From NCBI RefSeq assembly GCF_016859285.1, contig NC_053407.1, positions 19,588,699 to 19,652,698 on the forward strand: a stretch of DNA of 64,000 nt. The letters are read 5' to 3'. Each line of letters starts with the position of its first letter. Within the stretch, counting starts at the first letter, position 1. The position numbers and the translations under genes are program-made. Shown in pieces: positions 54,491-64,000 of the stretch. The stretch comes from Xiphias gladius (taxonomy: Eukaryota; Chordata; Actinopteri; Istiophoriformes; Xiphiidae). The notes under the pieces were generated by a model. It was not told the DNA's origin. It saw nothing but the letters and a program-made list of their open reading frames with translations, and ran no database searches.

Positions 54491-56230
54491 CAGGTTTTCT
54501 GGTCCAGGTTCTACCAGTGCACAACTGTACCTAAAAGCTGCGTGATGTTTTTCTCCGAGCCATATGTTTCGTGTGTTTGCGCCTTATTTAGCTAATATTA
54601 TTCTCCATGTTGTTATTTCACTACCGCCTTTCCTGCGTACTTTGTATACAAGACATTTATTGCATGTCTGTTCCACCTCTGTTGCTCTTCTGTTCCTGAG
54701 GTTCCCCTCTTTTTTCTTGTTAAAAGGGATTTTTAGTGGAGTCTTCTCTTATCCCAGCCCTCCGAGATCTTGGGCTATATGAATAAAACTGACTAGATTT
54801 GACACTAGGTGGACAACAAGTTGAGTTTTCATTTCATTCAGTCTAATTAACACACTATATGAAGCTGAAATGCACATACACATTAAGCTCTGATCAGGCC
54901 TACAGATGACATCCCTACATACAGTGATTTTCAAACTACAAACTGATCAGTCATTAACGACTGATTTTCCCATGTGGCAACTCGGCTTAGTGAGATCTTC
55001 TTTTCTGTTTATCAGATATTTAAAACAACAAAACAAGATGAACATAGTGAATTATCAGTTACAAAGGGCCCCCGGTAACAAGGTCACACTGAACGACATC
55101 TGTTCCTACCACAGAATCTGGTCGTTATGAAGAGGTATTGATGGCTGCAAGTCAGCTGCCTAATGAATTCAGATATTGATCCAGCGACCATGCCTGTTGA
55201 CAATGACCCTCCCGTCTCCCAGCCCTCATTCAGGAGCAGTACAATGGGCTCCAGCTGTGAGATCAGACATGCTGCATCAGCAAAACACCCGTCCATCGGT
55301 ACAGGTAAATGCAGTCGTCACATTCAGACTGGGAGATGTGTGGCGCCTTATAAAAGATATTATATAACTCTTATTCTCAACGCTATCTACGAATGGTTGT
55401 GTAATGATTTTAAGGGGGTTACTGTCGCAGACATGCACCTCCACACTTCAATATCCAATCAAATGAGGAGAGCGAAAAGTAATTATGTATTGATTAGAGC
55501 TAAATATTGATTTAATCATCTAAAGCCTCATAGCCATAATTCAACGCTCAAAACCAATGGTCAGGTAAATAGCATCTTGTAATATGTTTATTCAGTTTAG
55601 ATTTTGAGATTATTTTATTAATTATCCCAAATTTAGGGAGAAACACGTGCATCTACTGTTATGTATTTAAATTACATTTACTTTATTAGGAAAAGCACAC
55701 TTACGTTGTAGTTTATTAGTAATGGATGGTTATCCACTAGTTCAAGGACACGTGTTTTACTGTGTTCAGATGACAATTACTGACATCCATCAGTTGACAG
55801 AGATGAAAAATTGGTAATATTTTATTTCTGTGGATACAAAAGAAATATTTTCTTCACTCTCACAAAACCTCCGGTCATTGTTTTAGTAACGAAAAGGATG
55901 GCAAGGTGTCTATCAGTGCCTCAAATAAGCGTTTGTCTGTGCCTATAGCTTTATATTATTTGGCTACTGATATGTTGTACACAAAGAGGAAACATGATCA
56001 TGTATTCCTTGTGAAACCTTTTAACCCACGTTGCCAAATGTTGTGATGTGGAGATCGAGGTTACCGCTGGGCTCCACATGGCTAAAAGTTAGGCTGTTTG
56101 GCCATGATCAATAGGGTTAAGGTCATTAACATGTTATGAATATCACGAGGCCCTGGGAAAGCCGAGCAGAGGACCAACGAACTGGGCTCTGATTGGCTGT
56201 AGCTTGTCTCTAGGAGAGGCCACCCCCCAC

Positions 56231-56264
56231 TGACCTAAGAGGTCATTTGAAGAGCTGATGACCT
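56231..56264. promoter_or_regulatory. Cluster of three nuclear-receptor half-sites
   Basis: TGACCT at 56231-56236, AGGTCA at 56240-56245 and TGACCT at 56259-56264. The first two form an everted repeat with a 3-base spacer; the second and third form an inverted pair 13 bases apart. All three match the perfect RGGTCA consensus. Function is inference. Confidence 0.35.
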
Positions 56265-56699
56265 CTAACCTTATGTCAAGAGGGTGATGGAAAGGTTTTT
56301 ATGTTGGCATAGATCTGAGTGCTAAAATATTAAAAGTCTGTTGTGTTTGACCAAAAGCAAATAAACATCGGTATTACCATAATGTCTGGAAAAGAATCAA
56401 TACCATCATGTCATAAGCTGGGGACAGTCAAATAATCAACTTTTTTCTTCCAATGTTTGTATTGGAGTTGGATCCTAGATTTCCTTCCTACAATTACCTG
56501 GTGACATTTTCACAGTACTGACAATGACACCTACCATAGAAATTGTTTAGCTAATAAATCAACCAATTCAGCTATTAATGCCTAGTATGCTTATTATTTA
56601 ACTACAATGACAACTAAGTCCTGCAAAGTTACTTTCTCCCACTTTTTTGTTTACTGCAATAAAATACAAAATCATCAGCACAGAAAAACACAAGAGCAT

Positions 56700-59552
56700 T
56701 CTTTAAAAAAGTTTATTGGCTTTTAAAACCACTTTAAAAATCTCACCAGTGAGTACTTTCCATTGAAAAAAGAAACAACGCGTTTGCAATATTAACAAGC
56801 TACTGTACATTAAGCAGTACACCAGACAACACCACAGAGGAGGGTTTTTTTTTTTTTTCTACTGGTAGAAATGGACAAGATAGTCAAACAGAGTTGGTTC
56901 CGGGGTCAGTCAAAGGTAAAGAATCAGTCACTGCTTGATGGAGCTCCTGTACACATTAAGAGGTGCATTTCCTTCATTCAAATTCAAATATCAGTGCCTT
57001 ATTGTTAAAAAAAGAGAAAATTTTAAAGTTCTTCACAAATGCATTTAGCAAAATAAGAATATGTAAAATCGACAGAAAACAGTCATCAACATAACATATA
57101 GAACAACATTAACTTAGTAAACGCCACACAACAAAAGTAATGTAACTCATAAAACTAGCACTGCCAGTCTGGTTAACAGAACCTGCCCAAATCACAGAAG
57201 ACAGTGGTTACCAAGAATACAAAGTACAACAGAAGTCATCACACATGCGTGCGTACAATCATTTATCAACATAATGAGCATGTAGGTTTTAAAAGGTTAT
57301 TTAACTTTTTTTTCCCTCAATGCTTTATATTCTCATGTATGAGAATGAGTAAGAAATGTGTATCTCACTGAGATTAATGCACATTTTGCTACAAGACAAT
57401 TAGTCATTTTCTGACAATTCAGTTAATTTCCTTACTCATCTTGTCATAAAAAAGTTTTTTTTTCTTTTTTTTTGCGGGCATCCATCATTACATTTGTCCA
57501 TAAAGATGTGGCAAAGCCATGTATCATAAAAATTTAGTGCAATAATGTGAACCTCCAAAGTTTGTTGAAGCATGAGTAATTGTTTTTTTTTTTTTTTTTT
57601 CCAGTGTCTGCTGAAAGGCTTCAAGCACAATGTCTGTCATAGAGATGTTTGCAACCAGCTAACAGTATCACAACTTTTTTTTCTCGATATACCATGCTAC
57701 TGATCCTGCTCAAAGCACACATCACTTCTGCAACTGCAGAGACCTATTATCTTTGAACAGAAAAAAACAAAATCAAATCAGCAAGCGAGACCAGACAGCA
57801 TTACTTGTACGACACATTGAGCCAGAAATGTAACACACAACATACAGTATCTTGCCGACTATAGATCTGTTAAGCTTTTTTTTTCTTTTAAATGGCACAT
57901 ACTTAGCTAGAATAATGGCCATAATATAGTGTCTTGATACATCAAATCTCTATGTATCTATCCTATTTACAGATGGAGCTTAAACATGACTTATACAACA
58001 TTGACAATAGCCAAAAACTCAAGCAAGCATCCTACTGTATCACATAGCCTACCTGGCTAGAAGTGATGGTTTCAACATGCTTTCAGGTCCATGGTTACCT
58101 ATAAAACATAGGACAGTGACCATTTCACAAATTTACATACTGTACATAAGATTTATGCAACTTAATCTTTTTCCTCAAATGCAATAAAACTCTTTTATAT
58201 CTCCGAGGCTGCCCGTTTCCCGTTGTTGTTAATGTTTACTAGGAGTGTCTCTAAGTGTAATAATCTCTTTATGTTATTCAAACAGATAATCTTTGGTATG
58301 GAAATAAGGCTGGATCTCCACAAACATAATAATTTCCCTTCCTCTTGATCTCCAGATGACATCAAAACATACATGTCAGCCTTTAGCCTTTTATGTAACT
58401 AAGCCTTCTCCATACCATTAATATTGTAATCCAAGCTGGGAGTGTAGCATGCCAAAAAAATCTCATGACTGAAAGTGTGCCTGCCATGGTTTTCATGAAA
58501 TGACAGCATATCAAATTCCTCTAAATCCATTGATAAGGGCACACACAGTGTAGTCGTTAGCCTGTACAATACACGTCTATATTGTAACACTGCAAAACAA
58601 AAACAGAATAAGAAATAGTACTGAAAATATCAGAGTAACAGCTGCCTTGATATGATGAAGCTCTGGATGGTTCTGAAGATATCTTAACATTATACTATAT
58701 ACAGTCTCTCTAAAGATGGCATAAGGCCTTGGACTTTGGGAATAAGGCAGCCAGTTGTTGATTCCTTTCAATGTATAGTCCACAAAGAGGCCTGAATTCC
58801 CATCTTCTCCCTACTGATTCATCTACTCCCTTTATAAGATATTAAACAGTACAAGAAGTATAGGCTTTAAGAAAATTTCACTCTTGGACAATGCTCAGAT
58901 GTGAATCAGTTTTCCACTGATTTGGTATATGATAAAGTATAAAGATTATGTCATAAATTCAGCACCTGGCAGCATAAGATGCCACCCTTTTTAATAATCA
59001 GATATGGCAGGCAAATGTACTACAACTATTATGTGCATATACTACAATCCCAATATTGTCTCCATTTGGTTGAACTTGAACTGCACACACTGAAAATAGT
59101 ACGCAACAGCATACGTTTTTGGTGAAGTCTTTTGTGCCAGATTTCCTACCCATCTCGCTTTCATTAAGTGTTCGTTAAATAGAAATATTGCATTATTGAT
59201 TGGTTATAACATGGAAGATTACGTTCCTCTTAATGTTCATACCATACAAATCTGCTTTTGTAAGTGCAATGCTGCCACCAAGTATTCAGACTTTTTACTT
59301 GAAAGGCTTACATTTCTGATTTCAGATGAGGGAGAAAAGTGGTTAAGTACTGAAACTCTGGGTGACAAATGAAAAAGGAGAGAAGTAACTAAACATCAGT
59401 AGGAGAGATTTTCTGGTAAGCCTGGCACTTTTAACAGAACGAATGGCAAAGTCCAGACAAATCCCAACAAACTATAGTTTTAAAAACAGATATACTACAA
59501 ATGCACCAAACAAACAACAGAGAACAGAAATCATACAGAGTAAAAGATAACA
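56700..59552 (-). other. RFX7 3' untranslated region
   Basis: About 2.85 kb of AT-rich sequence follows the RFX7 stop codon with no other coding exon. Its likely end is the AATAAA signal at 56712-56717. Several T homopolymers on the plus strand (for example 57582-57600) are A runs in the transcript. Confidence 0.6.
56712..56717 (-). terminator. Likely RFX7 polyadenylation signal AATAAA
   Basis: Canonical hexamer on the minus strand (plus-strand tttatt) within 'gccaataaactt'. No other gene ends near here. Use of this site is inferred. Confidence 0.5.
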
Positions 59553-59982
59553 TTAGCCCAGCATTTCTACTGTAGTAGGCTGGTCTTTGCTTTCTAGCCA
59601 GTCAAAACCAGAGTTCACAGTATCACTGCATATCTGCTGAAAAAGCGGGTCGTTCTTCAGTTCTTCCAGTGTTGAATCTTCATATTGTTCCTGCTGTTGA
59701 TTTGGGTCAAACAGCAGGTTGGTGTCCAAAGTGTTAAGGTCAGTGATGCTACTGGACAGATCTGAGGTCAGTCTGATGTCGTTTGAGAAGTCAGATGCCA
59801 CGGCGTTGAGCTCCGAAGCGACCTGACCCACCAACTGGGAACTGGGGTTGAGACCATCATCCCCCAACAAGTCCTTGACAGTGTTGTTGAAATCCAGCTG
59901 TTGTTGCTCGTCCTCCACCTCCTGCTGCTGTGTGCTCTGGAGGAGGAGCTGTGGTTGTGTCTGCACCGGATTCTCCTGGAGC

Positions 59983-60038
<56 letters not shown>

Positions 60039-60691
60039 CTCACCAGGACCTGCTTGTGCTTGGCCATCCCCAGTAGAGAAACTCACCTGTTCTCCACTAC
60101 CAGTGGTGAGGTAGCCATGCTGCTGGAGCTCAAAGGCACCAGGGCTAGAGCTGACAGGCAGCTGAGTCTGGTGAGCAGCTCCTCCAGCAAAGCCAGGAGT
60201 GGTCTCCAGGATCTGAGTGAGGTTCATACGGGCCGTGTAGTTAGAGGGGAGGTTGTTTATGCCCAGGCCACGGACAGAATCATCCCCATCAGCTTCCATC
60301 TTGCTGAGAAGAACATTGGTGATTTTGGCGGTGTTATTCTGACCCTGCACAGGCAGCATCTCACTCTGCATCATGATGTTCAGAGGTACAGACTGGCTCC
60401 GCTGGGCCATGCTGTGGACAGAGCTGACTGTCTGGCTGTTGGACAGGATACTAAGCACCTCGGAGGTGATGGGGGAGTTAAAGGGTGAAACCACAGCTCG
60501 GGTGGTTGTGGTGGTATTCGTGGTGGTGGTTGGAGGGCCTGTGTTGCCACTGAAGTTCCTCTGGCGCACTGCAGGGCTAACACTGCGGCACCGGAAAGTA
60601 ATGGACGCAGACGAGGTTGATGCTTTGTTGTCTAACGGGGCAGGCACAGCAAAACTCTCCTGTTTAGTGGGAGCAGTCACACCTGTTACCA

Positions 60692-60726
<35 letters not shown>

Positions 60727-63368
60727 GGTGTTTGTTGTTGTTGCTGTTGCTGCACTGGGGAAATGGGAGTCAAACGGCCAAAGTGAGCAGCATCCTGTCT
60801 CGACTGGGCTTGAAATGACTGGCCGGGAATTGCAAAAGCATGTGGCTTACGGAACTGGTCATCTACCAGGTCTTGGTAGCTGGGCAGAATACCAATACTA
60901 TGGTTGGACAAAGGGCCTCCAGAGCTGCTGTTATAGCGGTTGTTGATCCACTCCAGTTTGGCCTTGTCAGGGTGTGTTGCCATGGGCCTCTGCATGGGCT
61001 TAACAGGGCTGCTGGAGACAATACTGGCGTCATGATAACCTGTGATACTCGAATTTATGGGAGTGAAAGCAAAAGGGTTCCTGCACTCTACTGGGCTTGG
61101 GGGGACGCTGCTGCTGCAGTTGGACAGTGGTGTGCTGATGGGGGTGTGGCGACCCATGGCTCCATCCACAGGGGTGATGGGAGCCATGCGGGAGCAGGGG
61201 CTCTCTCTCGTCAGGCTGTGCCCAAGCGTCATTTCAGAAGTAGGGGTGGGTGTCGGGGTTGGTGTCGGTGTTGGAGTGGGAGTTTGGACGGGAGTGGTAC
61301 TACTGTGGGCAGAGTGGTAGAAGGTAGTGCTTGCCTGGTGGGCATTCAGGATAGAGCCTTGGTTACTGGCTGACTGGCCTTGTAGAGACACTTCAACACA
61401 ACTACCAAAAAGACCCTTGAGCTTCATTTGCTCCTCCATTTGGACTAGCTCCTCCACGATGCTGTCCTGGGTCATGTCGTCATCGTTGAATGGGAAGTAG
61501 TCAATGTTTGGCTGAGAACCTGCAAAGTCAACCATCTCCTGTGTGAGGGTGAGCTGGCCTGAGGCCTCGGGGGGTTGAGCTATAATGGAAAGTTGGTCAG
61601 CAGGGGCTTGTTTGTGTTCTGCTGGTATCTGCTGAGCAAACGCCTGCTTTCGAAGCTCATCAAGCTGTCCCGCCTCCCATATTGTGCTCTTTAAGTCACT
61701 CATCACAGAGGCTTCGTGTGCTCCTGAGTTGGCTGGTATGGCACGAGGGTCCCCAGTGATCTGCTGTAGCAACGTCTGACCAGACGGGTTGTTTCCAGCT
61801 GCTCCAGTGCTGATGTCGTTGCTGAGAGAATGGTCTTCGTGTTTCACCACCAAGGCCTGGGGTTTGACAACAGTCTGGGAGCCCTCAGTGTGTGTGATGG
61901 GTGAGTCGGAGAGTGCAAGGATCTGAGTAGGCCCTATGGGTGTGTGTTTCACAGTCACTTTGCAGGGGGCACTCTCTGGTCTGGCAGGGGTTCCCGGTCG
62001 GGGGATCCTCTTCACCGCAGCGCTGACTCCAGGTTTTGGATTGTCACCGACAGCCAGTGGCTGCTGGGAGATAAACACCCTCTTCACAGGAATAACATGG
62101 GAGTCCCCACCTGGGCCTGTGCGCTTCCTGGGGCTCTTGGCATCTGGGCAGGGATCTTTTGACGTTGGGGTAACAGCGGATGAGCCATTGGATGACGTGT
62201 TGCCACTGGAGTTCTGATTATCAACAGTCAAGTACAAAGTACTGTCATGGCAGTTACCGTTATTGCTGTCCTGAGTCCCAGCTATAGCTACAGAGGTGGG
62301 TGAGGATGTGGGGTCACTTTTTATCCTTACCACTTTATCTGGTCCCGGGGAACACTTAACCAGGAAGCTTGGTTCACTGGCAGCCCTGAACTTAGCTACT
62401 CTCTCCTCTTTGACCCCAACAGCACTTTTCTCTGTGCCAGACGTGGGGTTGCTGTCATTTCCCGCCTCAGACACCAATTTGGTGTCACTAGAGAGGGCCA
62501 GGGTGGAGGCTGGAGCAGTGGGTCTGATCGCAGGAGACTGAGGCGCAGCCGAGTTCCCACCATGTGATTGTTGGGAATCCTCCAAAGCAGCTGTGGTACT
62601 CACACCCGCCGAGGCAGGACGCACAGTTGTGCTGCTGCTGCTGCTGGGAGCCAGAGCGATCGCCGTCATCTTCACCACATTGACTGAGCTCACGTGGGAA
62701 GTGGGCATCACAGTTTTTATGGGGCTGTTGGTGATGAGCAGAGTGGGGGGTGAGCGCAGCGTGATGGCACTGGTGGCAGAGGGCTTGGGCAGGATTTGAG
62801 CATATCGTGTACCGTGTCGTGCCAGACGGTCACCCACAGGACTAGCTGAGATATTCTGGGGAGTTTTGGGGGACTGCTTAAGAGATTGAGTGACCACTTG
62901 GAAGTTCACAGGCAACACTTTTCCCTCTGCTGTCCCTACAGGGCTGGGTGAGGTCATTAACTGCCTGCTTCTCTGTACCTGGGAGAAAAACGGCAAGAAC
63001 ATAAAATAACATTAGGCATATGTATCGGTAACATATCTGAACATAATTAGTGGGAAAAATTCAGCCACATACCGTGACTGGGCTGGGGACAGCTGCTACT
63101 ACGATGCCTATGGTGGGCTGAGGGGAAAGCAGAGCAGGGCTGCCACAGGGGATGGTGGGGCCGGGGGTACTGGCCTCCGCTCTCTTCACTTGGGTCTCAC
63201 TGGGCAGGGGTGAGTGGAGCTTCTGCTCCTGTTGCTTCTTTTGGATCTTTCGCTGCAGTTGCTGCTTTGCATCAACAGAGGGAGAGGGCAGGGTCTTCAC
63301 CTGGGGCTGGAAAGAGTTTGCCTCAGCTGTGGGCACAAATGCAGAGGCAGGAGTTGGCGTCTTCATTC
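59553..63368 (-). CDS. RFX7: Regulatory factor X7, C-terminal part (5' exons outside window)
   Basis: RFX-family transcription factor; in mammals it activates p53-linked and metabolic genes. Only the last two coding exons are here: 63073-63368 and 59553-62978, about 1,240 residues, joined in phase (..PSPVT|VQRSRQ..). The winged-helix DNA-binding domain and the ankyrin-protein binding motif lie upstream, outside the window. Conserved blocks include [93 protein letters not shown] and the C-terminus PTTVEMLG. A threonine-proline repeat (61231-61275) is also found in the human protein. Two polyglutamine tracts are additions relative to human. The rest is serine-, threonine- and proline-rich and probably disordered. 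The stop codon is at 59553-59555. Confidence 0.96.
59982..60032 (-). repeat. CAG repeat encoding 17 glutamines in RFX7
   Basis: Seventeen consecutive glutamine codons, sixteen CAG and one CAA, between GEQE and LQEN in the RFX7 C-terminal region. The nearly pure ten-CAG run at 60003-60032 is the longest uninterrupted part and is likely length-variable. Confidence 0.95.
60693..60752 (-). repeat. Second polyglutamine tract in RFX7 (7 + 11 residues)
   Basis: Eleven CAG codons (60693-60725), a Thr-Pro pair, then seven mixed CAA/CAG glutamine codons. It lies after the conserved [11 protein letters not shown] block, where the human protein has a short non-repetitive stretch. Confidence 0.93.
61231..61275 (-). 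repeat. Threonine-proline dipeptide repeat in RFX7
   Basis: About eight ThrPro units ending before SEMTLG. At DNA level the codons vary, so this is not a simple recent hexamer expansion. The human protein has a similar repeat at the same site, so the feature predates the fish-tetrapod split. Confidence 0.85.
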
Positions 63369-64000
63369 CTGTCAAGTGAAGAAAAAAATCCAAGACTTAT
63401 GATTAGCAGCTTGCAGTGCCACATATACAATATACAATTATCAAATATGTAAAACTTTCAAAAAGTTTTAAAATTGAAAACATAATCCATATATTTTATT
63501 GTCACTCTTAAACCATGTTGCCTAATATCACCAGTTATTTAAACTTCATTCTAATTTGACAGCAAGCCATTGAACCGGGTATGCAAGATGGGTTTAATCT
63601 TTTGTTTTTTAGTCTCCATAACTTCTGTTTTGTTTACTGGGAGGAGGCTATGTAATTTTTATTCTTCGTTGACGGAAAATCTCCAATTTCCATTAAGATC
63701 TCATTCAAGAATGTGGACGTGATGACAACATGAAATGTTGATGACTATCCTTTTGAGGAGGCTTGGAGAAATGTTCCTCTTTATTTTAGCCTGTTTTTAA
63801 TTTGTGTTTAATGGCTGCATTTGGGCGAGCTCTGACTGTTGAGAGCATTTTCATAGCGTACTCAATGAATTTTCCAAGAATTCATCATTAATTTTTAACA
63901 TCTTTCAAAACTGAAGAGTGCACAGACAGCGAGGTGCAGACGTGTGGAAGCATACACAAATGCCTGAAATAAAATGAAAATCACGTCGTACAACTTTTCT
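63369..64000 (-). other. RFX7 intron, no exon visible
   Basis: From the acceptor of the 63073-63368 exon to the window edge the sequence is AT-rich and I see no RFX7 coding exon or recognisable repeat. Confidence 0.65.

Larger units (their letters stand above)
53683..56699. other. Intergenic region PRTG to RFX7
   Basis: About 3 kb without a supported gene. It contains one dispersed repeat (54151-54490), a cluster of nuclear-receptor half-sites (56231-56264), and two less AT-rich islands (55050-55330, 56130-56290) that could be conserved non-coding elements. Frames of 60-115 codons here lack start context, splice signals or any familiar protein motif. NEDD4, which lies in the equivalent human interval, is not present. 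Confidence 0.6.

Noticed and set aside
55163-55510. Plus-strand frame of 115 codons
   Set aside because: No start context, domain or neighbouring exon; more likely non-coding conserved sequence or chance.
59901-60488. Plus-strand frame of 195 codons with a long leucine run opposite RFX7
   Set aside because: It is the complement of the CAG tract and conserved RFX7 coding sequence; the minus strand matches RFX7 throughout.
60373-61373. Plus-strand frames of 137 and 177 codons opposite RFX7
   Set aside because: Mirror images of the single 1,142-codon RFX7 exon; no splice or start context.

Overview
The window is vertebrate nuclear DNA, almost certainly from a ray-finned (percomorph-like) teleost. 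The genes are split into many short exons with GT/AG borders and compact introns, microsatellites are frequent, and several interspersed repeats resemble families common in spiny-rayed fish. All recognised host genes lie on the minus strand. There are no operons, bacterial signals, CRISPR arrays, rRNA or tRNA genes that I can see.

Layout by increasing coordinate (each gene reads right to left): (1) MYO5C, 1-9174, running off the left edge inside its C-terminal globular-tail (DIL) exon; (2) MYO5A, 11296-27680, a complete class V myosin of about 1,820 residues in 40 coding exons, with a dead Tc1/mariner transposon in one intron; (3) ARPP19, 30600-31561, a complete 112-residue PP2A-B55 inhibitor; (4) RSL24D1, 32826-35739, a complete 164-residue ribosome-biogenesis factor; (5) PRTG (protogenin), 38853-53436, a complete receptor of about 1,185 residues with four Ig and five FnIII domains and one transmembrane helix; (6) RFX7, 59553-63368 and beyond, the last two coding exons, which carry the long low-complexity C-terminal region including two polyglutamine tracts.

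The order and strand match human 15q21 (MYO5C, MYO5A, ARPP19 ... RSL24D1, PRTG ... RFX7). The human intervals ARPP19-RSL24D1 and PRTG-RFX7 hold further genes (from memory FAM214A, ONECUT1, WDR72, UNC13C and NEDD4) that are absent here. The block is therefore a strongly compacted version of a conserved linkage group. The two myosins share exon sizes through the motor domain, as expected for an old tandem duplicate pair. The genes do not form a pathway: two are actin-based cargo motors, and the others act in mitotic phosphatase control, 60S ribosome assembly, embryonic cell-surface signalling and transcription.

Exon borders were read by hand from splice signals, reading phase and remembered vertebrate homologues; expect errors of a base or so at some junctions. 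UTR ends, promoters and repeat names are less certain than the coding calls. I did not find a convincingly new biological system. The observations most worth checking are polyglutamine expansions in RFX7, a possible GC-AG intron in MYO5C, unexplained exon-like pieces inside a MYO5A intron, a cluster of nuclear-receptor half-sites near the RFX7 3' end, and alternating-dinucleotide tracts flanking PRTG exon 1.
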